Notes under the pieces: generated by a model
Database searches by the model: none
Seen by the model: the letters and a program-made list of their open reading frames with translations, nothing else
What the model was told of the DNA's origin: nothing
Program-made: the position numbers and the translations under genes
NCBI GenBank assembly: GCA_949130495.1
Contig: OX422210.1
Location: 634,512,585 to 634,576,584 of the forward strand
Direction of reading: 5' to 3'
Length of the DNA stretch: 64,000 nucleotides
Source of the DNA: Sambucus nigra
Lineage: Eukaryota > Streptophyta > Magnoliopsida > Dipsacales > Adoxaceae
Shown here: positions 23,839-34,688 of the stretch, piece after piece
How positions within the stretch are numbered: position 1 is the first letter of the stretch
Layout of the letters: each line of letters opens with the position of its first letter

Positions 23839-24362
23839 AGGGGAATTGAAGCCAACCCAGTAGAGATAAAAGCTCTAATTGAAATGCAATCACCAGTTTG
23901 TAAGAAAGATGTGCAGAGGCTAACTAGAAGAGTAGCGACTTTAAATCGATTTATTGCCCGAGCACTAGATAGATGTTTGCCTTTATTTAAAGTATTGAGG
24001 AAGACTTTTGAGCGGAACGAAGAGTGTGAACAAGCTTTATAGGAGTTGAAGAAATACTTGGGACCACCACCATTGCTCTCCCGACCAGTTTTAGGGGAGA
24101 AATTGTATTTATACTTGGTTGTATCTGAATCAGCTGTAAGCTCGACCTTAGTCAGACATGACAATAGAGTATAAAAGCCAGTATACTACACCAGCAAAGC
24201 CTTCAGGGGAGCTGAGATCAGGTACCCGCACTTGGAGAAATTGGCACTAGCCCTTATTGAGGCCTCTAGACGAATGAAACCTTACTTCGAAACACATACC
24301 ATAGTAGTATATACGGATCTTCCTCTTCGGCAAGCACTCCATAAACCTAAGAAGCAGGATGA
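23839..24362 (+). pseudogene. Tat RNase H (first)
   Basis: After RT: IARALDRCLPLFKVLRK, then YLGPPPLLSRPVLGEKLYLYL, VYYTSKAF and YPHLEKLALALIEASRR, the standard gypsy RT-RNase H connection and RNase H blocks. Stops lie at about 23837, 24040 and 24172. Confidence 0.85.
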
Positions 24363-24365
24363 CTA

Positions 24366-25225
24366 ATGTATTGGGCAGTGGAGTTAGGAGAATATAATAT
24401 TATTTATGATCCCAGATCTTCGTTGAAAGGTCAAGCTTTGGCAGACTTTATTTTCGAATTCACTTACCCGAAAGTGCCCGACCAACTAAATTTTCCCACC
24501 GAGCTGAAGTTAGAAAGGGAAAGTTCAACTCAAAAGCAAGCCAAAGTTGCTATCGAGTAACCTGAATCCCCCAGAAGCCAACAAATGGCATATAAGTATA
24601 CTGAGGAGAGTAAGAAGATCTTCAGGTACGGGTTATTGACTGATGAAGGTTTTAGTAATCCCATCCCGATATATAAATTATATATTGATGGTTCTTCATG
24701 TCCTACTGGCTGCGGCACAGGTATAATCCTTAACATACCTATATTGAATATGCTCTCAGATTTTAATTCAAAGCATCGAACAATGAGGCAAAATATGAAG
24801 CCTTTATAGTCGGGTTGAATCTAGCTCACTCACTAGGTTCCGACCAAGTGGTGGACCATAGTGATTCACACTTGGTAGTAAATCAGTTGTTTCGCATATA
24901 TAGAGTTAAATGAGATTTGATAACAAGATATCTTGCCAAGGCTATGGAAGTCATAACCGAGCTACCAGCTGTCCATATACAAAGAATTCCAAGGATAGAG
25001 AATGCCCTAGCAGATGCACTTTCTCGGCTAGCATCAGCAACAAGGATTGGGCTTAGAAGGATGATCCTAATAGAGATTATGGCTAATCGGAGAATCGATG
25101 AAGACCTAATGGTCAATTTCATTGCAATGGATTTGGGAACCTCCTGGATGGATTCCATTAGAAGTTATATTGACGATGGAACATTACCAGCAGACCCCAT
25201 GGAAGCTAAAAAAACTCAAATATAA
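24366..25225 (+). pseudogene. Second (archaeal-type) RNase H of Tat lineage
   Basis: LYIDGSSCPTGCGTGIIL (about 24680-24733) starts the additional RNase H that distinguishes Tat elements. The end is seen in VHIQRIPRIENALADALSRLASA (24977-25045). Between them the frame is broken several times. Confidence 0.8.
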
Positions 25226-26340
25226 GGCTACCAGATATGTACTGGATAAAGGAGTGATATACAGAAGGGGATGGACGACCTTCATGCAAAGGTGCGTTCA
25301 GTCCATATAAGTGAAAGTTTTGATCCAAGAAGTCCATGAAGGTTCTTGTGGGGCTCATTCAACTGGTAGAACATTGCTTCACCAAATCAACACACATGGC
25401 TACTATTGGCGGATCATGAGGGCATATTGCACAGATTTTGCAAAGAATCATGATAAGTGCCAGAGTTTCTTTAATATTAGAAAAACACCCAATGCTGCAT
25501 TAATCCCAATCACTTCGACTTGGCCGTTCGCTATCTGGGGAATTGACTTGGTCGACCCATTATCGACCACCAAAGGCAAGTTTAGATACCAGGTCATTGC
25601 TGTTGATTATTTCACTAAATTGGTTGAGGCAGAACCACTATTCGATATGCCTTATGAAAAGGTATATCAGTTCATATAGAAGAGCATAATTTGCAGATAT
25701 GGTTTGCCCTATGCTTTCATTACAGATCATGGCACTCATTTTGACAATGAGGAGTTTGAAGCCTACTGTGTCCAATCTAACATTCAGAAGTTGCATTCTG
25801 CACCAGGCCATCCTCAAAGCAATGGATAAACAAAAGTAACAAATAGAACTCTGCTGAATGGATGAAGAAATGGCTTAACGCAGCTAAAGGGAATTGGATT
25901 AATGAGCTGTACTCAGTCTTATGGGCTTATAGAACCACGTCGAGAATAGCAACAGGGGAAATGCCATATATGCTTGTGTTTGGAACTAAAGCAATGAAAC
26001 CAGCCGAGATCGGCTTACCAACCCACAGAGTTTTGAAATTTAATTCCCCAGTTAGTGATTTAATGAGGCAACTAGATCTTGATATGCTGGAAGAAGTAAG
26101 GGATGATGCTGCCATGCAAAATACTGCCTACCAACAGAGAACTGCTCACTTAACTTGAAAGAAGTATATTATGTTATCAAGAAGGTGATACAGAAGAACA
26201 ATAAGCTTGAAGATAATTGGCATGGTACTTATCATATTTCTGCAGTCATTCGACCAGGCACATATAGGATAGAAACTTTGGAAGGAGAAGAGTTTAAAAA
26301 TCCTTGGAATGTCGAGCACCTTAGGAAATATTATCAGTAG
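25226..26340 (+). pseudogene. Tat integrase
   Basis: Zinc-binding region with EVHEGSCGAHSTGRTLLHQ and HDKCQ. The core has WGIDLVDPL (first Asp), then FITDHGTHF (second Asp) and HPQSNG (Glu region), each interrupted by stops near 25678 and 25829. The C-terminal part WNVEHLRKYYQ ends at 26340. One zinc-ligand Cys position reads His. Confidence 0.88.
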
Positions 26341-27005
26341 ATTGCAAGCTTTGTATTTAAGTTATTTTCAATATGATTATCAATAAAATTGTCAATTTTG
26401 GTTATTTCAGTTTTTGATTTTTTTTGGGGGTATGGAGATACATATATCCCTCAGAATAGAAAGAAATCTCTTGATCGAAAAACATCAGCAATCAATGCAA
26501 TAACCAACCAAGTCAAAATAGGATTTTAATCCTCAGTACTTGGTCGGCTATGAAACATCCAAGTCAAAATGGAACTAAAATCCTTAGTACTTGGCCCAAA
26601 ATTTAATGGTAAATATACATTTTACCCAAACCAAGTTAAATGAAGGAAGGCATGTAAAAATTCATATATGAACATATATTCCACATCGCTTGGTCACCGC
26701 TGGCAACTAATGCTAAACTTAGGTCAATAAATCTAAGTGCATTAGTAGAACCTATGGCAATACCACTGGTAACTGGTGTTAAACTTAGGTCAATAAATCT
26801 AAATGCATTAGTAGAACCTATGGAAATACCACTGGTAATTGATATTAAATTTAGATAAATATATCTAAATGTATTAGTCGAACCAATGGAATAACAATTG
26901 CAAGTGAACTAATTTAATCATATGTTAGCCAAAATAAAAACTGACACATTTCATTCATATAAACCGTGTTACAATCAAATGTATTTCAAATAAATTATAG
27001 GATAA
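26341..27005 (+). other. Noncoding region between integrase and antisense ORFs
   Basis: No ORF. It contains a 66-bp tandem repeat (26692-26889) and a T/G-rich run near 26410. Confidence 0.6.
26692..26889 (+). repeat. 66-bp tandem repeat, 3 copies
   Basis: Units share AAACTTAGGTCAATAAATCT and GCATTAGTAGAACC, spaced 66 bp (26714, 26780, 26846). The third copy is the most diverged. Confidence 0.9.
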
Positions 27006-28231
27006 TTATTCTATTGGATGCTTTGCTTCAGCTTTGGTAGAAGATTTCACTTTCTCCATGCCAGCAAGGAGATCATCTAGAGTATAAGGAGAATTGATAA
27101 AGTTAAAATCCTGAAGCATTCTTCTATTACTATTGCTTGATGTATCCATCAGATGAGAAGGCCGAGTTATCTCCAATTCATCATGTAACCCATAATCTCC
27201 TAAATATTTCGATATTGGGCATTGGGGAATTGATTTAACAGGAATCCAGCTGACATCAAAGTGGAATGGAGGATTTTGGAAGTCTAAGAAACTGGGAACA
27301 TGGCAATACCAAAGTAGGCTAATTTTATCAACTTTTATCACAGTCAAGCAGTTAGTCCATCCCCATTTATAGCCTTCGTTGTTAGACTGAGCAAGGTGAT
27401 CATCAATATGTCTCAAAGATTCATTATAACCATCCACCCATACCTCTCTGGGTTATTTATGAAATTAGAAGGTTAATCTTTCAACTTGATGCTGAAGTCT
27501 CGTCAAAACTTCATCCTTCACTTTTAACTGAGAGGATTGGTTGGCAAGGGCTTAGTCTTTAACTTCCAACTGTGTGGACAACTCGGTAATAGCTTGACTA
27601 TTTGCCTTCAATTGGGTAGCTTAATCAGTTAGAGTCTTCCTTGTCCTAGCTTCTTCTACAATTGGTCGGCTAGTTCTTTATTTAGAAGAGTGTACAAGTC
27701 TGGTCTTTTTCAAAGCTTCAAGCTCTTCCCTCAATTTGGCATTTTTCTCCTCCAGAAAAGAAACACCTTCGTCGACAACAGCAGTAAAAGAACTTTTCAA
27801 AGTCCCAAGTTCAGCACTCAGTTTATTATTCCCTTATTCCAAGAGTTTAGCAATTTCTCTAGCCTCATAAACTTCACGCTTCAGTAAAAATTCTTTCTTC
27901 CTAAAAGCAGATGCATATTTCTCCAATTTTTCCTCAAACCTTAGGCTTCACTCAATGCTTGGTATTTGGCCTCGTAGTCAGCATACAATAAAGTTTTGGT
28001 CTCGTTATGCTCCTCTTGAAGTTCTTGAATCATCTCCAACTAAGCCATATTATTGGCCACAGTTCGATAAAAAAGAAACTTAAGATAAGTATATGCATCT
28101 TTGGCTTTATTTGAAATATCTGCACTGAGCAACTCAGTTAATTCTCCATCAGTCAAATCCAAGTGGCCACCTTTGAACAAACTATTACATCGCTTGAGAA
28201 GGTTCGAATCATCGGATGTAATCTATTCCAT
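27006..28231 (-). pseudogene. Second antisense ORF of Tat element
   Basis: On the minus strand a Met at 28231 opens a frame with an immediate stop, then DLTDGELTELLSADIS and a Glu/Gln-rich coiled-coil-like stretch (IQELQEEHNETKTLL). After several frame breaks it ends in a 143-codon open segment (27437-27006) with no motif I know. It may be the 3' part of the gene above or a separate ORF. Function unknown. Confidence 0.5.
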
Positions 28232-28425
28232 CTTGGCTATGAACTAGAAAATAAAGACAATCGATCAACAAAAGAGGAAGACATAACAACAGTCGAGAAA
28301 TAACCAACAATGTGAAGAAAGAGTTCTTTTATTGATAAATATGGAAAAGTTACAAGTACATTAGAGTAGAAATGAAAAAGAAGTAAAAGAAAAGTGCACA
28401 ATACAAAAGCCAAATGTCGACAAAT

Positions 28426-30410
28426 CTACACCTTCTTCTTATCAGCCTCAATATCAGGGTTTTCACCCTGGTCAGTAGAAAGAGCAGCTGGATCAACAGG
28501 AGTTTTATCTTGTTCGGTTGGAGGGATAACTGAATCAACAACATTCTTATCTTGGTCGACAAAAGGAATAGATGACTCAACCACCAGAGAAGACTCCCCT
28601 GAACTAATATCTTCCTCAATTTCATCATCCAGATTGGGGGGAGAGCCAGGGCATGCCTCAGAAAAAGTTTAAAACTTTCAGCGGTTCCAACTTCCTTTAA
28701 TGCTGCCGACTAACCCTCCTTAAAAAATTTCTTCTTTGCATACTCGATTTGAGCAGAGGCAACAGAAATGGCTTTGTCCCAACCCTTGTTAAAGGACGCT
28801 TCTGATTTTCTTCCTCTTGGCCTTTTCAGAGGATAGATCTTTCCCTAGCTTGGCTACTTATCCTTCTGCAGCATTTGCCTTGCACTCAGCTTGAAGGGCA
28901 GTCGACTCGCCTTTTTACCGAGCTTCTTCAGCAACATTGATCTTATCCTCCCAAGTTTTCTTCTCTATCTCTAAGGCTTGGTGAGACTCCATTAAATATT
29001 ATTTAAGACCTACAAAGGCCTCTTTCACATTGTCTGAAGAAGAACGAATAAGATCATCCTTCTCCAGCATTTGATTATAATCGACCAAGAGCTGCAAAAG
29101 AAATCCAAGTCAGTAATATCTGCTCAACCTTAAAAAGTTGAAAAAACTTACCAAGGCTAAGCTCTGAGTAGCCCTCTCTGACAGTTTTAGTCGGGGCAAA
29201 GAGGTAGCAACAACCCTATGGTCTGGAAGAGTGCCAGACTTAATCAATTTCCTAGACAAGCTAGGAGTCATGGCCACAGAGGAGCCAGTAGTAGAAGGAG
29301 CAATACCTGCCAAGCCCTGTTGGTCGGCATAAATAACTTTCTCAACCTACTTATCAGCAGGACATCTCCTCAGTCATTTCAAAAGAGATTCATCATCCTT
29401 GTTGGCTGAGGGCTTCTTGCCAACATCATTCTTATTCTTTGAGACACCACTATCAATAGGCTTAGTGGTGCCAGCAGCAGAAACATCTCCTAAGAGATTG
29501 AATTTTTTTTCCCATACTTAGTGAAAGGGGAAGGTCTGAATCAAAAGATGAGGAAGTACCAACAACAGGTTCACCACCACCAGATGTAGTGGCTGAAGAA
29601 GTAGAGATTGGATCTCTCTCTCCAAGTCTATTATGTTTGAAGGGGTAGCAGTTATTGGTCAAGTAACAAAAGAAGTTACAAAACTTCTATACCTCAGTAA
29701 GTATGAAGCCGACCTAATATGCTCCTCGTCTATCTTTTGATAGATGCCCAATAAAAACTTGAGCTCGTCAAGCTTGATGTCACTTTCTTTGGGAATCTTT
29801 TTCTTCTTATCAACTGTAAGTAAATAGACAACAAATGTTAATAAGCAATATCAACAAGTATTTTATCAATATGAATACACAAAAAATATTTATTACAACC
29901 TATGCCAAGACCCTCTTGAGGACATCTGGGTCCATCGTATACTTCATCCGCTTAAAAAGGAGTGAATTGCTAATTCTTTGTAATAACCCCACGATCAAAA
30001 TAATCTTTATTGGAGTCAGGCAAATTGACAACTAGGGCTCTGTTGACAAACCTTATTTTTAAATAATAGGTACTGTAACTGGTGACCCATTTGTAATAAA
30101 ACATAATTTCAGGGATTCCAATATGGATCCCATGGATTTGGTTAAGCATATGGATTCCATTAACTATCCTGTAAGTATTGGGGGCTACTCTAGTAGGTAC
30201 ACCATTAAAATATTAACAGAATTCTAAGCAAAAATGATTTGGGGGAAAGGTAAAGCCGCACTCAGCTATGAACAAGGATGGAATCCAATGACCCTCAGAC
30301 AAAGAGAAGACATCAATAGGAGGATTGGGAAACTCTAAATCTACCCAATCTGGTATATTCCATTCTCTCTTAAATTCGTCTAGAGAATCAATATGAACTA
30401 TATAAACTAT
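28426..30410 (-). pseudogene. Antisense PF04195-like gene of Tat element
   Basis: On the minus strand the ORF lacks its start (ATA at 30410 where the related copy at 33052 has ATG). It reads GHWIPSLFIAECGFTFPP, then VAPNTYRIVNG and YKWVTSYSTYYLK. Downstream come RCPQEGLGIG, Lys-rich runs (DKKKKIPKES), a Lys/Glu/Ala coiled-coil part (29100-28750) and an acidic tail ending in EADKKKV. Its layout matches the antisense gene at 5216-7784: family domain, basic part, coiled coil, acidic tail. Several stops; introns probably separate the parts. Function unknown. Confidence 0.65.
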
Positions 30411-30583
30411 GATTCAATAAGAAGAAAAGAAGGAAAAAGAAAGAATTCTTACAGAAACTTAAGGATTCAGCAAGAACTGTCAAAAGAGATGAAGAACGAC
30501 GTCAAACGAGCACTCAAGAGTTCAAAGATATTTGCTACAGTTTAAAAGTTTAGGGGGTAAAGTAAAATCGAAAAAGTTCATCA

Positions 30584-30594
30584 CCTTTTATAGG
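30584..30594 (-). promoter_or_regulatory. Putative TATA box of antisense gene
   Basis: CCTATAAAAGG on the minus strand, about 175 bp upstream of the antisense start position and 280 bp inside the 3' LTR. Confidence 0.5.
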
Positions 30595-30857
30595 TTGCCT
30601 CGAAAACAGCGAACATAATGATTAAACGAACCAACGATTGACGTTCAGACGACTTCGCAAATTAGAAAAAGAAAAATACTCATTTACCCTTAGGCAGTTC
30701 GTCAAAATTCAAATTATTTGTAAAAATGCCATCTTCAAATAATACTAGTCAAATTTCAGAAGTGTAGTAAATCGGTTGCTAACCAAGTATTATAAAAATA
30801 TCCCGAGCTATACCTTGGAGCAAATGCTTAATACTTTCATACACACATCAAGCATAG

Positions 30858-30875
30858 AACATTGGGAGCTTCTTT
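30858..30875 (+). other. Polypurine tract of Tat element
   Basis: GAACATTGGGAGC immediately precedes the LTR. The same place in the neighbouring related element reads TATTGGGGGC. Confidence 0.55.
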
Positions 30876-31361
30876 TGATACCAAAATTTATCCATCCACG
30901 TAGATAAATTAATAGTGAGCATATGTCGTCTTACATAGCAAGAGTCCCAATCAACAAATAATAGCTTCGCCGACTAACAATGAAGAATGTCGACCAACCC
31001 AAGGAATGCCGACCAACAAGACCAATGAATTGTCCCCATACCAAGAGTCATATCACACGTGATTTACATAACTAACATTCATATTCATCATGTAAGGATG
31101 TAAATGCTTAAATATATAAAAGCATTCCATCCCTTGACATTCCAACTCTTGGCCTCTGGGTAATTATAAATACAGATGTACCTATGCCATCAAGGGCAGG
31201 TGAACAATCAATCAAACTATTGCAAAGAGTAATACCATAACAGTGGACATAGGCTTTCATACATAGTCGAACCACTTTAAAATCTTGTGTTGTTCTCCTT
31301 TTATTTTCATATTTTATCTGTGATTAAAGAATTAGATCTAGTCTAGTTTTTTACATCAACA
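30876..31361 (+). repeat. 3' LTR of Tat element
   Basis: It starts TGATACCAAAATTT after the polypurine tract and ends TTACATCAACA. It has a TATA box (TATAAATAC at 31165) and a pyrimidine-rich end. The matching 5' LTR is not in the window. Confidence 0.65.
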
Positions 31362-31364
31362 ATC

Positions 31365-32385
31365 GTTAATTAATATATTTTGATTTATGTCTTTAATACA
31401 CTTAACTGAACCCATATCCCTTGTCAATCTATCTCTATTCTTTGCCAATTTATATATTTCTTTTTCACCTTCATTGGTACCTAACTTATTATAAAGATTA
31501 TCTAGTGCGTTTTGTTGCGCATTTCTAATAATATTTTTGACTTCACTTTTTAACTTCTTATACTTTTCTAAATCTTTTTTATTTTTACTCTTTTGCTATT
31601 CTTTAAAACTTACTCGTTTATTTTGTATTATCTTTTGCACTTCCTTATTCCACCATCAAGTCTCTTTTTTTATATATCTTTTTCCTTTAGTCTTACCTAA
31701 AACTTCCTTACCTATTTCCTCGATATCATTCTTTGTTCTTGACCAAATATTGTTAACATTGTCATTCCAAATCCACTTCATGTTTAACAAGCACTTTTGT
31801 CTAAATTCAATATCTTTACATCCTTTTAAATCCTTCCATTTTATATTTTGATGACCTATTTTCTCTTTTCGATACTTAAATCCTTTAATTACTAAATCTA
31901 TTACTAATAGACGATGTTGATTTGTTAAGCTTTCACCTGGTATAACTTTATAGTCTTTGCATTGTACAAGTCTCTTCTTTTAAGTAAGCAATAGTCTATT
32001 TGAGTTTTATTTTCTCCGCTTTTAAAAGTTATTATATGTTCTTCCTTTTTTTTGAAAAAATGTGTTTGTTAATGCTAGATCATATGCCTTAGAAAATTCC
32101 AAGATAGTTTTCCCTCCTTTATTTCTCTTACCAAAATCACAACCTCCGTGTATCCTTGGGTAACCATCTCGTTCTACTCCTACATGACCATTTAATTCGC
32201 CTCCCAAAAATATGTTTTCATGCATAGGAATTTGTTGTAATACTTCATCTAATAATTTCCAAAATGATTTCTTTACATTTTCATCTAACGCTCCTTGGGG
32301 CGTGTAAGCACTTATAATATTCAATATTGTTTTATCTAAGATGATCTTAATACTCATTAATCTATCTCCCTATCCTCTGTTGGAT
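31365..32385 (-). mobile_element. RTE-type LINE fragment (endonuclease part)
   Basis: On the minus strand: MSIKIILDKTILNIISAYTPQ, then ENIFLGGELNGHVG, RIHGGCDFGKRN and, after a shift, KTQIDYCLLKRRD and VIPGESLTNQHRLLV. This is the apurinic-type endonuclease of plant RTE LINEs. The catalytic GDLNGH motif reads GELNGH. The linker before RT continues to about 31365, where the copy ends. The RT is absent, so this is a truncated or recombined fragment between two Tat pieces. Confidence 0.82.
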
Positions 32386-32519
32386 GGACCAGATAATCTT
32401 CAAGTCGACAAAATTAACCTATAAGGCACGAGGCATATATTTTTTCTTCTTCTCTGCAAGACATAAAGATAAAAAATGCAATTAATAACAGAATTAAAAG
32501 CAAAATAAAAAGATGAAAA

Positions 32520-33052
32520 TTATACAAATATGTGCGAATGCCGACCTATTCCCTGGCCTTCCTGAGGGCAACGAGGCCTAATGTATTCCTTACCCTCAGA
32601 AAGAGGGGCAAACTGCCAATCTTTCAATATTAAACCGTGATCCCAATAATCCTTATTGAAATCAGAAAAATTCACTACAAGGGCCCTGTTGGAGAATCTT
32701 GTCTTTAGGTAGTCTTGTTGGTGGTTCCCCAACTGTAGTAGTACATTAACTCCTTTATTCCTATATTGGTCCCATATCGCTCATTAATGAGACTTACCCC
32801 ATTAACCTCTCTCCAAGTGTTTGGGACCACTTGGACTTGGATTACATCGAAATATTGACAAAACTTTAAAAATAAGCGATTAGGAGGAAATGTCACCCCA
32901 CACTGAGCAATAAAAATCACGGGGATCCAATAACCCTCCTCCAACGCACAGAGGTCACAAGGACCTGTTAGCAAGTCTGTTCTTACCAAAGTAGTGAGTC
33001 TGTAATTAGCCCTAAAAACCTCCAAAGAACTCTCATCAACAGTATACATCAT
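32520..33052 (-). pseudogene. Antisense PF04195-like gene of a second Tat element
   Basis: On the minus strand from Met 33052: MMYTVDESSLEVFR, then LEEGYWIPVIFIAQCGVTFPP and VVPNTWREVNGVSL. After one frameshift near 32730 it continues ALVVNFSDFNKDYWDHG and IRPRCPQEGQGIG. It is clearly homologous to 30410-29900 and retains the start codon the other copy lost. It is truncated after 32520. It resembles exon 1 of the gene at 5216 in layout. Confidence 0.72.
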
Positions 33053-33212
33053 TTTTTGTAACAAAGATGAAATAAATATAAGAGGAGAAAGGTTCTTACA
33101 GTGAAAATGAAATGGCAAGGAGGAACAACTCACACGAATGGCGAAAGAAAAACTTAAGAGAGAAGAAAAGAGTTGGAAATTTAGGGTGAAATGAACAACG
33201 GAGGGAACCGAC

Positions 33213-33224
33213 GTTTTATAAAAC
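33213..33224 (-). promoter_or_regulatory. Putative TATA-like box of antisense gene
   Basis: Palindromic GTTTTATAAAAC, 160 bp upstream of the antisense start and about 300 bp inside the LTR. Weaker than the other two because it is symmetrical and AT-rich. Confidence 0.35.
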
Positions 33225-33524
33225 TCAATGATGTCTCATGAGTTGCACAAAGTGAAATGATTAAACGTACCCACTGCTCCATCTTTCGACATCGTGTCAG
33301 TTCCCAATAAACAAAATGACCAGCGTACCCCTAGGCGGTTTGCTATTTTTATTGTTATTTACAAAAGTGCCATTGACTCTAAGAACTTAGTTCAGAAATT
33401 TACAAACTCCTAGAGGTCGGTAGCCGACTAGATGCCTCTAGAAATCCGAACAAACGTTGATGGATAATACTCTATCCTTTTAGTTATTACTCACTCCAAT
33501 CAACAATGAAGTATTGGGGGCTTT

Positions 33525-34104
33525 TGTTGTGTTCTAAAATAACAATGCTACATGGACCAATAACAACATAGCGCCTATCATAGTGCCCAGTGGGCCTTTT
33601 CCCATAGTTTGACTTGGTCGACTTTATTATCCCTTTAAGTCGGCAGGCTGACCGACCACCTTCAGGAATGCGAACAATCATTAAGGTGAACAGACACACA
33701 GGAAAATTTCTATAGTCACCCAGGCACATGCACGTGAAGAAATATACAATTGTTATCTATAATGTAAAGGTGTAAATATCTAATGTATAAATGTACTCCG
33801 CCTCTTCTCCTTCCCATTACTATAAATAACTCACTACACTCCTCAACTGGGGACAACTGAAAATAGTTTACATCTAACCCTAGAGAGTTCTTGAGAGTTT
33901 GTATTCAAACCCCAATACTTAATGGCATTACACTCGTGGATATAAGCAATATATTGAACTGAACCACATAAAATTTTTGTCTCTCTCATTGTCTCTCATC
34001 TCTCTCTAGTTCATATCACCTCATATTTTATCTGTGGTATATAATTATTAGTATAATCAAGCTAAGACTAACTGCGACCCACACACCAATTTTAGACACC
34101 AACA
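33525..34104 (+). repeat. 3' LTR of the second Tat element
   Basis: The polypurine run GTATTGGGGGC at 33511-33521 precedes TGTTGTGTTC. The LTR ends GACACCAACA and has TATAAATA at 33821. It is similar in organisation to 30876-31361 but diverged. Only the antisense gene and this LTR of the second element remain. Confidence 0.7.
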
Positions 34105-34688
34105 AACCCTAAAAGGATAAATATATAAAATATTACCGTCTAAAAGAGAGTTTGAGAATGGAGAGGGTCTTTGAGAGAAGAGAGCGGGAGTGGAAAATGA
34201 GAATGGATAGAATCTTTGAAAGGTAGGAGATCTTCGTTTTCAAAGCAAAGGAAAATGAAAAGAGAAATTGTCAAGTGGTAAAGTGCGCGCGTGTTTTGAA
34301 AGTTTAAGGTAAAATTATAATTTTTTATCCTCAATTTTAAAACTAAACAATTATACCCTTATATTTTATTAATATATATTTGAAAATCCTCATTCGGGGA
34401 CTTGCCTCCAATAACAAAGCAGCTTCGCTCTTATCACACATGTATAAAAATCACAATGAGATATAGCGAGATATGTACTTCCACAATGTTCCTATGTTCA
34501 AGGTGTTGTTGCAGGTGAAAATGCATTTACTGATCCGGTCGGGCTCCTCCCCCCGAGTCTACTGCTTCGGTCGGAGTAAATAGAAATGGAAAAGAAACGT
34601 TTTCAATTCATCCAAATTAGAAGCTTTTTCTAAGTTGCTCTCTATAAGAGAAAACACGCTCCCATGCGTTCACTCTTATTAATGCTAA
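34105..34688. other. Unassigned stretch
   Basis: No gene recognised. A short GCGCGCG run lies near 34286 and purine-rich sequence at 34150-34260. Confidence 0.4.

Larger units (their letters stand above)
21991..31361 (+). mobile_element. Ty3/gypsy Tat-type retrotransposon (5' part missing)
   Basis: Order on the plus strand: gag end, protease, RT, RNase H, second RNase H, integrase, then two antisense ORFs and a 3' LTR at 30876. RT before integrase marks gypsy, and a second RNase H plus antisense ORFs mark the Tat lineage. All domains carry stops and shifts, so it is dead. The 5' LTR and the start of gag are not present left of 21991. Confidence 0.88.

Noticed and set aside
31537..31851. Plus-strand ORF of 104 codons
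   Set aside because: Shadow of the RTE LINE on the minus strand, where linker motifs are recognised.
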